64,000 bases of DNA, from assembly GCF_000421405.1 (NCBI RefSeq), contig NZ_ATWY01000015.1:1-64000 (forward strand). Direction: 5' to 3'. Shown here one piece after another: positions 1 to 8,450 of this stretch. Within the stretch, counting starts at the first letter, position 1. Each line of letters opens with the position of its first letter. The stretch comes from Butyrivibrio sp. NC2007 (GTDB lineage: Bacteria; Bacillota; Clostridia; Lachnospirales; Lachnospiraceae). Both the position numbers and the translations under genes were made by a program. The notes beneath the pieces are model-generated. The model did no database searches and was not told the origin of the DNA. It worked only from the letters and a program-made list of their open reading frames with translations.

Positions 1-197
1 GATTCATACAGATTCCCCCTTTGCTCATTATATCAGCAAAGACAGCCTAATCTGTGTCCACATATCGGAAATGTAATAGATATTTCCAGGAAAGTATATT
101 TTTTTACTGCCCATTTCGTGTCCACGTCTTGAATCTGCTGCAAAAATACTGCCTAAACTGTTTAATGACGTGTCCACTTTCTAGGGTCCATTTTACA

Positions 198-428
198 TTT
201 TTCATTACGGTATAAATTCAATTTTTTCATCAGGACAGTAAGACTTCTCGCAACAACCTGTTTTTCATTACGGTATTTTTGAAGTTTTTGCTCTGGGACA
301 GTAGTACTTCATTGATCAGCCTGATTTTCATTACGGTATATATTCAATTTTTCCTCCAGGACAGTAGCATTTCCCAATCACCCCATTTTTCATTACGGTA
401 TAATTTCAATTCTTCCGCCAGGACAGTA
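198..428. repeat. Four-copy tandem array, about 63-bp period
   Basis: The block TTTTCATTACGGTAT recurs at about 198, 261, 324 and 386, and GGACAGTA recurs at 233, 296, 359 and 421, giving steps of 63, 63 and 62 bases. A T-rich segment of about 20 bases joins the two blocks. About 19-21 bases between one GGACAGTA and the next TTTTTCATTACGG differ from copy to copy. Conserved blocks of about 43 bp thus alternate with short variable segments. Function is unknown; clustered protein-binding sites or a decaying minisatellite are both possible. Confidence 0.85.
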
Positions 429-619
429 ACATCTCCCGTAATCAGCGCTCTCCCCTGCCTACACCTCGCCGGATACCTCCACGCCGAGCTAAATTTGCAC
501 AAGAATTACTCAGACCGGAACGCATTCTAAATGCGATACCGTAGCTCCTGCCTCTGCGCCTGGTAAAGACAATCCCCTTCGCCTTCACTCCTCCTGCCTT
601 CCCCCTTAGTGACCTAAAT

Positions 620-698
620 GCATAAAACGCCGGGCGGTCAAGGATGCGCTGCTTTTTAGCGCACTTTAGCTTGTCCTTGACGGCCCGGCGTTTTATGC
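620..698. repeat. Long intergenic hairpin (25-bp inverted repeat)
   Basis: Bases 620-644 and 674-698 are inverted repeats with one mismatch (core AAAACGCCGGGC / GCCCGGCGTTTT). A second small inverted repeat, TGCGCT / AGCGCA, lies in the loop at 645-663. It sits 69 bases beyond the stop of the HicB-like gene and could stop or protect that transcript. There is no clear T-tract, so a mobile or structural intergenic repeat is equally possible. Confidence 0.75.
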
Positions 699-766
699 TA
701 CAATCCCCTTGGCAGGGGAAGGCAGCTGCTATTAAATTCATCGCAAGTTTTCCCAACCTCTTACGA

Positions 767-973
767 TTATTCCTCTTCCTCATCTATATCATCCATCTCA
801 TCAAATGCGATAATGGAATCAATGATATCCTCGAAGTCCTCCTGAAGTTCCTCCAGAGTATCACCTTCATAGGTGTATATACGATCGTCTATCTTCACCT
901 CTCCTGTATAATAGTCACACTTTTCATCATAATTGACAGTTCCGACATAGCCTTCATATTCCAGTTTATCCAT
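767..973 (-). CDS. HicB-like antitoxin-domain protein
   Basis: A 68-residue acidic protein. The segment with KIDDRIYTYEGDTLEELQEDF followed by a helix resembles the N-terminal domain of HicB-type antitoxins, which adopt a degenerate RNase H-like fold. The usual C-terminal ribbon-helix-helix or HTH DNA-binding domain is absent; instead the protein ends in an acidic tail rich in Asp and Glu. No HicA toxin gene is beside it. The ATG at 973 overlaps the TGA stop of the upstream LacI gene (TGATG), so the two are probably translationally coupled. A GTG one codon earlier is less likely. Function is not known; many such orphan HicB-like proteins exist in Clostridia. Confidence 0.6.
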   Translation of the reverse strand: MDKLEYEGYVGTVNYDEKCDYYTGEVKIDDRIYTYEGDTLEELQEDFEDIIDSIIAFDEMDDIDEEEE

Positions 974-2004
974 CACTTTATCTTCCTTGTTGATTCACCT
1001 ATTATCAGCTCACCCGGGAACACGATGTGCTTGTGTCCGGATTCCTTGTCGATGATACTGAACAGAAGCTTCATCGCTTCCTTGGAAATATCTACCATGG
1101 GCTGCCTGAGTGTGGTAAGTCTCGGTACGCAGTACTCTGCGATCTCCTGTCCGTCGTATCCGACAACGCTTACATCCTCGGGAACCTTGATCCCTGAATC
1201 TGCCAGGGCTCTGAGAGCTCCTACTGCCAGCACATCTGAAATGCAGTACAGTGCAGTAAACTTCTCTCCCGATTCAATAAGTGCCTTGGTAGTATCGTAT
1301 CCGTTACTGAATGTATAAATTCTTCGGTCAACGTATCTGATGAGCTTCTCGTCAGGCTTAATCCCGTGCTTTTCAAGAGCGCCGAGATATCCCTTAAGAC
1401 GGAGCTTAACGATTGAAGGTGTATCGCTTCCCTCGGTCAGGATCGCAATCTTCTTGTGTCCAAGACCGATGAGATATTCAACGACCTTAAAGCTCTCTTT
1501 CTCATCATCAACAGAGACTGTTGAGTACTCGTTTCTGCTGAGGTCATCTGCGATATCGGAGCCGATGGTTGCAAACACAACAGGGACGCTGAGCTGCTTG
1601 ATCTTCTCAGCTGAGTGCTTGGCTGCTCCGCCCATAAAGATGATTCCGCGAAGACGCTTTTCTTTCTCAAGCTCAAGCGCCACGTCAACTTCGTCCTCGT
1701 GAGATTCAACGTGTCTCATTACCAGAGCATACTTTCTCTCCTCAACTTCCTTCTCAACTACCTCGATCATAGGAGCAAAGAAAGGATTGGTGATTCCCCT
1801 TACAAGAACTGCGATACACTTGGCATCCGTTCTCTTAAGGTTCCTGGCACTGTTGTTGGGGATGTATCCGGTTTCCCTGATAACCTCCATTATTCTCTTT
1901 TTGGTTTCGGGATTGATATCCGAATGATTATTTATAGCCCTTGATACGGTGCTGACACCAACACCGCATCTTCTGGCTATTTCTACAATTGTAATTTCTG
2001 ACAT
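973..2004 (-). CDS. LacI-family transcriptional regulator
   Basis: A 343-residue regulator. Residues 3-50 form the LacI helix-turn-helix (TIVEIARRCGVGVSTVSRAI) and hinge, followed by a periplasmic-binding-protein-like sensor domain from about residue 60, ending in the family's usual GESTRKIK tail. It lies 22 bases after malQ on the same strand and overlaps the HicB-like gene by one base, so the three are likely one transcript. The natural target is the perfect palindrome in the malQ promoter (3612-3625), which would give autoregulation of the operon in response to a maltodextrin or related sugar. The effector is an inference from context only. Confidence 0.9.
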   Translation of the reverse strand: MSEITIVEIARRCGVGVSTVSRAINNHSDINPETKKRIMEVIRETGYIPNNSARNLKRTDAKCIAVLVRGITNPFFAPMIEVVEKEVEERKYALVMRHVESHEDEVDVALELEKEKRLRGIIFMGGAAKHSAEKIKQLSVPVVFATIGSDIADDLSRNEYSTVSVDDEKESFKVVEYLIGLGHKKIAILTEGSDTPSIVKLRLKGYLGALEKHGIKPDEKLIRYVDRRIYTFSNGYDTTKALIESGEKFTALYCISDVLAVGALRALADSGIKVPEDVSVVGYDGQEIAEYCVPRLTTLRQPMVDISKEAMKLLFSIIDKESGHKHIVFPGELIIGESTRKIK

Positions 2005-2026
2005 TAAACATTAACCTGCCAATTTA

Positions 2027-3550
2027 TTATTTGGAAAGTCTTCTGTAAATCCTTGCAAAGTCATGCATCTTAGCGCAAAGCTCAGGTGAGAGTGCATCCT
2101 TCTTCATTCTCCAAACCCAGTTTCCACCGAGGGTTGAAGGAGTATTGATTCTTGCATAACCAGGAAGTTCAAGATAATCCTGCATAGGAATTATAACAGT
2201 ATCCGACACACTTGCAAAGCTTGCTCTTATTGTAGCCCAAACAGCATCCTTGCCTGTCTTGATTCCAAGATATTCCTTGGCAAATTTCTTGTCATCTCTC
2301 GGAAGCTTGTCAAACCAGCTTCTGGTGGTGTCGTTGTCGTGAGTTCCGGTATAAACGATGCAGTTATTGGTATAGTTGTGAGGAAGATAATCGCTCTCTT
2401 CCCTTGAATCAAAAGCAAACTGCAGAATCTTCATTCCGGGATAGCCTGTCTTTTTAACAAGCTTGATAACAGAAGGTGTAAGGAATCCAAGATCCTCAGC
2501 AATTACCTTCTTATCTCCGAGCTCTTTCTTCATGGTTTCAAAGAGCTTGTAGCCCGGGCCCTTTCTCCACTCACCGAACTCAGCTGTAGGATCACCGTAA
2601 GGAATTGCATAATACTCATCAAATCCGCGGAAGTGGTCGATTCTTACAACATCGTAAAGCTTGTAGCAGTGAGCAATTCTCTTCATCCACCACTTGTAGC
2701 CTGTCTTCTCATGGTAGTCCCACTTATAAAGAGGATTTCCCCAGAGCTGGCCTGTAGCAGAAAATGCATCGGGGGGACAACCGGCAACATCAATGGGAGT
2801 ATTCTTTTTATCCAGCTGGAAAAGCTCCGGATTAGCCCAGGTATCAGCACTGTCAAAAGCAACATAGATCGGGATATCTCCAATGATCTCAATTCCGTTG
2901 TCGTTGGCATACTTCTTAAGAGCCAGCCACTGCTCAGAAAACAGGAACTGAAGGAAGCAGTAGAAGTCAATCTCCCCTGCATACTTCTCCTTGGCCTGTT
3001 TCATAGCTGCAGGCTTCCTGAGGCGTATTCCCTCCTCCCAGGTATTCCATGCTCTTCCGTCATAGTCATTCTTGAGCGCCATGAAAAGAGAATAGTCAGC
3101 AAGCCAGTCATTGTCGCGTTTTTTCTTGAATGTCTCAAAGTCTTTTTTGAGTTTGTCTGCATTTTTAGCCTTACCCATGTTCTCGTAGGCTTTCTTAAGC
3201 AGCACAAACCTTGATTTGTACATCTTCTCATAGTCGATGTACTCCTCAGATCCACCGAAGTCGCACTTGTCAGCATCTTTTTTTGTCAAAAGACCTTGTT
3301 CAATAAGTGTAGTTATATCGATAAAATAAGGATTTCCCGCAAATGTTGAAAAAGACTGATACGGCGAATCGCCATAGCTTGTGGGACCTAAAGGAAGGAT
3401 CTGCCAGTAGCTCTGTCCGGCCTCCTTAAGGAAATCCACAAATTCATAAGCCTCCTTAGAAAAAGTTCCGATTCCGTACTCGGAAGACAGCGAGAAAATA
3501 GGAAGTAATACTCCGCATTTTCTGCCTGATTTACTGTTTGCCTTTGCCAT
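2027..3550 (-). CDS. malQ: 4-alpha-glucanotransferase (amylomaltase, GH77)
   Basis: A 507-residue cytoplasmic enzyme that transfers alpha-1,4-glucan segments between maltodextrins and frees glucose. The GH77 catalytic motifs are intact: VVRIDHFRGF with the nucleophile Asp305, AEDLG with the acid/base Glu352, and GTHDNDT (402-408) with the transition-state Asp. The substrate-loop motif PLGPTSYGDSPYQ begins near residue 53. Length is normal for bacterial MalQ. The ATG follows an AGGAGAGGG ribosome binding site. It is the first gene of a malQ-lacI-hicB-like unit with its own promoter and an operator-like palindrome. Confidence 0.96.
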   Translation of the reverse strand: MAKANSKSGRKCGVLLPIFSLSSEYGIGTFSKEAYEFVDFLKEAGQSYWQILPLGPTSYGDSPYQSFSTFAGNPYFIDITTLIEQGLLTKKDADKCDFGGSEEYIDYEKMYKSRFVLLKKAYENMGKAKNADKLKKDFETFKKKRDNDWLADYSLFMALKNDYDGRAWNTWEEGIRLRKPAAMKQAKEKYAGEIDFYCFLQFLFSEQWLALKKYANDNGIEIIGDIPIYVAFDSADTWANPELFQLDKKNTPIDVAGCPPDAFSATGQLWGNPLYKWDYHEKTGYKWWMKRIAHCYKLYDVVRIDHFRGFDEYYAIPYGDPTAEFGEWRKGPGYKLFETMKKELGDKKVIAEDLGFLTPSVIKLVKKTGYPGMKILQFAFDSREESDYLPHNYTNNCIVYTGTHDNDTTRSWFDKLPRDDKKFAKEYLGIKTGKDAVWATIRASFASVSDTVIIPMQDYLELPGYARINTPSTLGGNWVWRMKKDALSPELCAKMHDFARIYRRLSK

Positions 3551-3611
3551 ATCTACCCTCTCCTTTTGCGTAAAACCTGTAATTAGTTTAAATGAGCTAC
3601 GGAAATTTTAC

Positions 3612-3668
3612 CGTTACCGGTAACGTTTCCATAGCTCTACTTTACCACATTTTTTGAAACTTTATCAA
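3612..3668 (-). promoter_or_regulatory. malQ promoter with LacI-type operator palindrome
   Basis: On the minus strand a -35 TTGATA (3663-3668), an 18-base spacer and a -10 TAAAGT (3639-3644) are followed by CGTTACCGGTAACG (3612-3625), a perfect 14-bp palindrome with the central CG typical of LacI-family operators. The palindrome falls just downstream of the expected start of transcription, so a bound repressor would block initiation. The LacI regulator encoded two genes downstream is the likely binder. Confidence 0.75.
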
Positions 3669-3679
3669 GAAAATTTCTA

Positions 3680-4621
3680 TTAATTCTGATTCTCTTCAAA
3701 AGCACTTTTCTTGATGCCCCAAATGAGGTTCCTCCACTGATCAAGCTGATCCGGTGTCATGAATCCGTTTGAGGTTCCCATGTATCCGATCTTGTAGGAT
3801 GCAAAAAGAAGTGCATTTTTGATGGCATTTACACTGTCACCTGTCTCCATATAGTAGTGAAGGAAGCATGCAAACAGCGCATTTCCTGCACCTATGGTAT
3901 TTACAACCTCATTGGTCTTAACTGTGTTGTAGTGAACCCTTAGGTCTTTTGTCTTGTCAAAGAGAATAAGTCCCTCACTGCCCTGTCCGAGAATGATGAT
4001 CTCTGTTCCGTAGGTCCCGGAAATACGGTCGATGAACTCGTACGGATCCTCGGTCAGCGTATCATCACTAAAGTACAGAATCTTCGCGGGTTTTAGGAAG
4101 TCGGTGTTGTACTTCTCCTTCTCGGGATTATAGTTTCTGATATTAACTGCAACCGGCTTATTGTGCTCTGAAGCCACCTTGGCAAACGGTCTGCAGAAAT
4201 TGGCATTGGCAAGCACCATCATATCGCATTCCTCTGCAATAGGTGGCACCATGGACATATCATAAACATTGTCTCTAAGGTCCTTGATATCCTCAAAGAT
4301 CTGCTGTTTTCTGTCCTTGTCATAGAGAACAACCTCAGTAGGTGTAGCCTTCATCTGAGGGATTATGTACTGGGTTGAAAGAGTGATCTTGCGATCGTGC
4401 GGATTTATCAGGCTAAGGTCCTGATTTCTTCCCACAATGGACATGAAGCAAACGTCGTCTCCGAGCCACTTCAGCGCCAGAGACTCGTTGTATGCATCGC
4501 CGCCCATGGCTGTAAAAATGGAGTCGGTGGCACTGGTAAGAGGAGCATAGCTCACAGGAATCTTATCAACTCTTACGATGGTCTCAATCTGTGTAACACC
4601 TGCTACTAAGAACTTGCTCAT
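3680..4621 (-). CDS. PfkB-fold carbohydrate kinase homologue, catalytic Asp replaced
   Basis: A 313-residue protein of the PfkB/ribokinase superfamily, with the N-terminal GG motif (AMGGDAYN, residues 38-45) and the C-terminal anion-hole segment. In active members that segment reads DTxGAGDxF; here it is NTIGAGNALF (241-250), so both the first Asp and the catalytic base Asp are Asn. It may therefore be inactive or a sugar-sensing protein. The gene lies 16 bases after the TetR-family gene on the same strand, so the two are probably co-transcribed. Substrate cannot be told from the sequence. Confidence 0.8.
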   Translation of the reverse strand: MSKFLVAGVTQIETIVRVDKIPVSYAPLTSATDSIFTAMGGDAYNESLALKWLGDDVCFMSIVGRNQDLSLINPHDRKITLSTQYIIPQMKATPTEVVLYDKDRKQQIFEDIKDLRDNVYDMSMVPPIAEECDMMVLANANFCRPFAKVASEHNKPVAVNIRNYNPEKEKYNTDFLKPAKILYFSDDTLTEDPYEFIDRISGTYGTEIIILGQGSEGLILFDKTKDLRVHYNTVKTNEVVNTIGAGNALFACFLHYYMETGDSVNAIKNALLFASYKIGYMGTSNGFMTPDQLDQWRNLIWGIKKSAFEENQN

Positions 4622-4637
4622 ATAACCCTCCTTGTTC

Positions 4638-5237
4638 TTATGATGTCATAGTCTGCATCATATCAACATATTCTGTGGCCTCCTCCAAAAAGAAGTCAGC
4701 CCTGAAGTTCTCTGATAGTACGGATTTCTGTATAAGCCCGTCTATTGTGTAATCAAGTATCACCCCAACTTTTTCGAAATCGATCCCCGGTATAAAGGTG
4801 GTAATATCCGCCCTCTCCCTCAGGGCGTGCATTATCCTCTGATATTTCTCACGTCTCTCACTAATAACCGAGACAGCTTCAATATCAGTTTCTTCATCTG
4901 CTTTGTTCAGGAAAAGAAATATGAAAGGATACTGGGACATTGAATTTGCCTTGGCAGAGAGGATCTGTTTGTAGAGTTCGAAATATCTGTTCTCACTCTT
5001 TTCCACATTGGCTGTTAGCTCCAGTGTCACAAACCTTGTTGCATAGTCATACAAAAAGGCATAGAGTCCTATCTTGCTCTCAAAGTAGTGGAACAAAAGC
5101 CCCTTGCTGATCCCCGCTCCTTTTACGATCTCATCCGTGCTGGCATGTTTGTAGCCATACTGGGAAAAGACCTTTAGAGCTGAATTTATCATTCTGTCCT
5201 GCTTTTCTTTTTTTAACTCCCAAAACCTGTCGTTCAT
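4638..5237 (-). CDS. TetR/AcrR-family transcriptional regulator
   Basis: A 199-residue regulator. An N-terminal TetR helix-turn-helix lies at residues 30-55 (STDEIVKGAGISKGLLFHYF), followed by an all-helical ligand-binding domain of normal length. The sequence TTGACTAAATCAGTCTAA just upstream (5261-5278) is a partial dyad of the TetR type, so autoregulation is likely. The gene sits 16 bases upstream of the PfkB-fold gene on the same strand and diverges from the small membrane-protein gene at 5415. Either could be a target. The ligand is unknown. Confidence 0.88.
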   Translation of the reverse strand: MNDRFWELKKEKQDRMINSALKVFSQYGYKHASTDEIVKGAGISKGLLFHYFESKIGLYAFLYDYATRFVTLELTANVEKSENRYFELYKQILSAKANSMSQYPFIFLFLNKADEETDIEAVSVISERREKYQRIMHALRERADITTFIPGIDFEKVGVILDYTIDGLIQKSVLSENFRADFFLEEATEYVDMMQTMTS

Positions 5238-5260
5238 GGAATATCCTCATTCCGAGCGAA

Positions 5261-5278
5261 TTGACTAAATCAGTCTAA
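5261..5278. promoter_or_regulatory. Candidate TetR operator
   Basis: TTGACTAAATCAGTCTAA has inverted GACT / AGTC half-sites separated by five bases, with nearly matching flanks. It lies 24 bases upstream of the TetR-family start codon, in the divergent region shared with the gene at 5415. Confidence 0.5.
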
Positions 5279-5414
5279 AACTAGTTTACCATTTATAAAA
5301 AATCACATCAAACGATTTTTCGTTATTTATCAAATTTTAATACTCAGGTCTTTTATTTAAAAACAAATTGTATTAAAATTTAAATAACCGTTTGAAATAG
5401 GAGGGGAGCTAAAA

Positions 5415-5753
5415 ATGTCCAAGAACAACGCATTCGGTAAGTTCGTTTTATTCTGTGCCGCTGCCGGAGCTGCTGCAGCCGGAGCATATTACTATCTCAG
5501 CAAGAGAGAAGAGGAAATCGCAGACAGTTTTGATGACGATGATTTCGACGATTTCGACGACTTTGATGATGACGAGGATACAAGCTCAGACTCAAAGTTC
5601 GGTTCACGTAAATATGTTGATATCACAAAGTCCGCATCAGATTCCGATTCTGAAGAGGCTCCTGCAGAGCCTGAGAAAGAGCCAGAAGCTGAGGCTGAGG
5701 CTAAAGAGGATCCTGAAGAGTCAGAAGAATTCTTCGACGACGAGGATAAATAA
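5415..5753 (+). CDS. Small membrane-anchored acidic protein
   Basis: A 112-residue protein with one hydrophobic Ala/Gly-rich segment near residues 9-28, then a highly charged, probably disordered tail. The tail contains repeated DDFDDF units (about residues 40-52) and ends in Glu/Pro-rich sequence. It resembles YtxH-type small membrane proteins in general layout, but I do not recognise a family. An AGGAGGGGAGC ribosome binding site precedes the ATG and an intrinsic terminator follows at 5773-5800. The tail would face the cytoplasm if the short N-terminus is outside, which is not certain. Confidence 0.75.
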   Translation: MSKNNAFGKFVLFCAAAGAAAAGAYYYLSKREEEIADSFDDDDFDDFDDFDDDEDTSSDSKFGSRKYVDITKSASDSDSEEAPAEPEKEPEAEAEAKEDPEESEEFFDDEDK

Positions 5754-5772
5754 TTATTATGAACATGAATAA

Positions 5773-5800
5773 ATCCCTTACAGAGTGATCTGTAAGGGAT
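5773..5800. terminator. Intrinsic terminator, bidirectional
   Basis: ATCCCTTACAG and CTGTAAGGGAT form an 11-bp stem around a six-base loop, followed by TTTTATTTT on the plus strand. It lies between the convergent genes ending at 5753 and 5818 and can serve both. Confidence 0.9.
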
Positions 5801-5817
5801 TTTTATTTTGCTTATAT

Positions 5818-6663
5818 TTATTCTTTTTCCATCAGCATTTCCTTGAGTACTCTTGCCTTGTCCTTAATCCTGCTGTTGGCAACCCTTGATGTGAGAATCT
5901 CGCCTATCATCTTGGATGCCATATCTCTCTGGCCCGTCTCAACAGCCAGGGCAGCCATCAAATAGTCAAGTGTTGTGGCATCCATTCCTGCAATGGGGAA
6001 TTCCTCTGTCTGTCTGGCCATTGCAAAACCGTTAAGGGCATTTACCAGAAGCTCTTTTTCCTGAGCATCATTCTCTGCCTTCCTGGTCTCGTAATCGTCA
6101 TCGTTAGGGTCAAGTCTCTGGGTCTCTCCTCTGATAACCCAGGCTGATTTCAAGCAGATATATGCCTTTTCACTGTTCTTGGCCTTCTTGACCACAGCGT
6201 TTGCCAGGCATAGCTGGTAGAGCCTCTTGGCATACTCATAGGTGTAGACAGGATCTTTGCAGGGCTCGTGCTTATAGTTCATACAGATCTTAACTCTGAT
6301 GTCATCAATCTGGTACTTGGTGAGGTTCGGGAAGTATCTGCCAAGAGCAGCATATCCGCAAGCAGGGCAGGCAATTACATCATATTTGTTCTGATCAAGC
6401 TCCTCATAGTCAGGTCTAAGATCTATATCCACGTTCTTAATTTTGACCTTACCTGTTCTTACGGTCCTTGCTTCAAAATCAGAATCACAGACCGGGCATT
6501 TATATTTTTTATCAAAGAGATAATCCTCTTCGTTCACCAGCTGAAGTTTTTTCTTGGGTTCTTCCTTTTTGACTACCGTCTCCTTTTTTCTGGGATCCTC
6601 AAAAAGTGCTTCTCCTTCGATATTGCCAAGCCCAAGTTTTTCAAATCCGGAAAATATGCCCAT
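5818..6663 (-). CDS. DUF2225 family zinc-ribbon protein
   Basis: A 281-residue protein. Two Cys pairs, CPVC (56-59) and CPAC (99-102), form a probable zinc site, and a helical repeat-like C-terminal half (about residues 130-280) looks like TPR-type helices. This arrangement matches the DUF2225 family of Firmicutes, whose function is not known. The N-terminal 50 residues are charged and probably flexible. It lies 21 bases after glnS on the same strand and may be co-transcribed with it. Confidence 0.8.
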   Translation of the reverse strand: MGIFSGFEKLGLGNIEGEALFEDPRKKETVVKKEEPKKKLQLVNEEDYLFDKKYKCPVCDSDFEARTVRTGKVKIKNVDIDLRPDYEELDQNKYDVIACPACGYAALGRYFPNLTKYQIDDIRVKICMNYKHEPCKDPVYTYEYAKRLYQLCLANAVVKKAKNSEKAYICLKSAWVIRGETQRLDPNDDDYETRKAENDAQEKELLVNALNGFAMARQTEEFPIAGMDATTLDYLMAALAVETGQRDMASKMIGEILTSRVANSRIKDKARVLKEMLMEKE

Positions 6664-6684
6664 ACCTACACCTCTCCTTAAAAG

Positions 6685-8394
6685 TTAGTTTTTAGGTAGC
6701 ACGAATGAACTCTTAAGTGAAACTATTCTGTTAAATACCGGTGCTCCCTCTTTTGAGTCCTTGCAATCCACACAGAAAAATCCGTTTCTGACAAACTGGA
6801 ATTTCTCAAAAGCCTTGGCGTTTGCAAGCTCCGGCTCAAGTTTAGCATTCTTAATGACCTTGATGGAATTGGGGTTAAGATTAAGAGATCCGTCTTCCTC
6901 GTTGTAAACACCCTTCTCCTCATCAATGATGTTCTCGTAAAGTCTTACCTCTGCGGTAAGTGCCTCCTTGGCAGCTACCCAGTGGATTGTTCCCTTTACC
7001 TTTCTGCCGTCCGGGCTGTCTCCGCCCTTGGTTGCAGGATCATATGTACAGTGAATTTCTGTGATATTGCCATTCTCATCCTTCTCAAAGCCTGTACATG
7101 TAACAAAGTAAGCGTTCATAAGTCTTACTTCGTTGCCCGGGAACAGTCTGAAGTACTTCTTTGGAGGCTCCTCCATGAAGTCTTCTCTCTCTATCCAAAG
7201 CTCTTTTCCGAATGGGATCTTACGGCTTCCCATCTCAGGAACTTCCTTGTTGTTCTCGATATCAAGGTACTCTGTCTCGCCCTCAGGATAGTTGTCGATG
7301 ATGAGCTTAACAGGATCAAGAACTGCCTGCATTCTCTTTGCCTTGAGCTTTAAGTCCTCTCTGATGCAGTACTCGAGCATTGCATACTCTGCTGTCGCCT
7401 GTGCCTTACTGATTCCGCACATATCAACGAACATCTTGATTGACTCGGGTGTAAAGCCTCTTCTGCGGAGTGATGCGATGGTAACAAGTCTTGGATCATC
7501 CCATCCGTCAACAATTCCGTCCTCTACAAGCTTCTTGATATATCTCTTTCCTGTAACCACGTTGTTGAGGTACATCTTGGCGAACTCAATCTGACGTGGA
7601 GGATTCTTGTATTCGCACTCTGTCTTAACCCAGTCGTAAAGAGGTCTGTGGTCCTCAAACTCCAGTGTGCAGAGTGAATGTGTGATACCCTCGATGGCAT
7701 CCTCGATAGGATGAGCAAAGTCGTACATAGGATAGATGCACCACTTATCTCCGCATCTTGCGTGTGACATGTGAGCAACACGGTAGATGATAGGATCTCT
7801 CATGTTGATGTTAGGTGATGCCATATCGATCTTGGCACGAAGAGTCATAGCTCCGTCAGCAACCTTGCCACTCTTCATCTCTTCAAAGAGGCGAAGGTTC
7901 TCCTCTACGCTTCTGTCTCTTCCGGGATCGTTCTTGCCGGGCTCTGTGAGTGTTCCTCTGTATTCTCTGATCTCATCTGCTGTGAGCTCTGAGATATAAG
8001 CCTTACCCTTCTTGATGAGCTTGACAGCATCTTCATACATCTCATCAAAATAATCGGATGCATAAAAAAGTCTGTCCTCGTAATCTGCACCAAGCCACTT
8101 AACATCCTCGATGATGGCATCCATGAACTCGGATTTCTCCTTGGTAGGATTGGTATCATCGAATCTCATGTTGAACTTGCCGTTATACTCCTTGGCCATT
8201 CCGTAGTTGAGAAGTATACTCTTGGCGTGACCGATGTGCAAAAAGCCATTGGGTTCGGGCGGGAAACGGGTTACTACGTGATCGTACACGCCTTCCGCGA
8301 GATCCTTGTCGATGGCTCTTTCTATAAAGTTCCTGCCTGAGCCGCTTTCTTCCTCAGGATTTTCGTTTACTTTTGTAATTACTTCATCTGCCAT
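6685..8394 (-). CDS. glnS: Glutaminyl-tRNA synthetase
   Basis: A 569-residue class I synthetase that charges tRNA-Gln with glutamine. The HIGH motif is intact in [16 protein letters not shown] (HIGH at 53-56). The second signature, MSKR in Escherichia coli GlnS, reads TGKR here (281-284), keeping the Lys and Arg that contact ATP. Length and the C-terminal beta-barrel region are normal for bacterial GlnS. The genome therefore probably makes Gln-tRNA directly, although a GatCAB pathway elsewhere cannot be ruled out. tRNA-Gln(UUG) is present in this window at 56361-56432. Confidence 0.95.
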   Translation of the reverse strand: MADEVITKVNENPEEESGSGRNFIERAIDKDLAEGVYDHVVTRFPPEPNGFLHIGHAKSILLNYGMAKEYNGKFNMRFDDTNPTKEKSEFMDAIIEDVKWLGADYEDRLFYASDYFDEMYEDAVKLIKKGKAYISELTADEIREYRGTLTEPGKNDPGRDRSVEENLRLFEEMKSGKVADGAMTLRAKIDMASPNINMRDPIIYRVAHMSHARCGDKWCIYPMYDFAHPIEDAIEGITHSLCTLEFEDHRPLYDWVKTECEYKNPPRQIEFAKMYLNNVVTGKRYIKKLVEDGIVDGWDDPRLVTIASLRRRGFTPESIKMFVDMCGISKAQATAEYAMLEYCIREDLKLKAKRMQAVLDPVKLIIDNYPEGETEYLDIENNKEVPEMGSRKIPFGKELWIEREDFMEEPPKKYFRLFPGNEVRLMNAYFVTCTGFEKDENGNITEIHCTYDPATKGGDSPDGRKVKGTIHWVAAKEALTAEVRLYENIIDEEKGVYNEEDGSLNLNPNSIKVIKNAKLEPELANAKAFEKFQFVRNGFFCVDCKDSKEGAPVFNRIVSLKSSFVLPKN

Positions 8395-8450
8395 TTACTT
8401 TATTAAACCAACTTTCTATAAAAATGTTTACATTCTATTGTAGCATAAAC

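Larger units (their letters stand above)
1..766. other. Gene-free region at the left edge
   Basis: I see no convincing gene here. The open frames in this stretch are short, composition-driven and lack ribosome binding sites. It holds three copies of GTGTCCAC (54-61, 118-125, 170-177), a four-copy array with a 63-bp period (198-428), and a 25-bp inverted repeat forming a hairpin (620-698). The minus-strand gene group at 767-3550 ends into this region. Confidence 0.7.

Noticed and set aside
198..428. CRISPR array at the left edge
   Set aside because: Variable segments are only 19-21 bases, the repeated part is imperfect and no cas genes are present.
442..783. 113-codon minus-strand open frame
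   Set aside because: It runs through the 620-698 hairpin, has no ribosome binding site and a composition unlike the genes here.
767..973. HicAB toxin-antitoxin system
   Set aside because: No HicA toxin gene is adjacent on either strand, and the DNA-binding part of HicB is missing.
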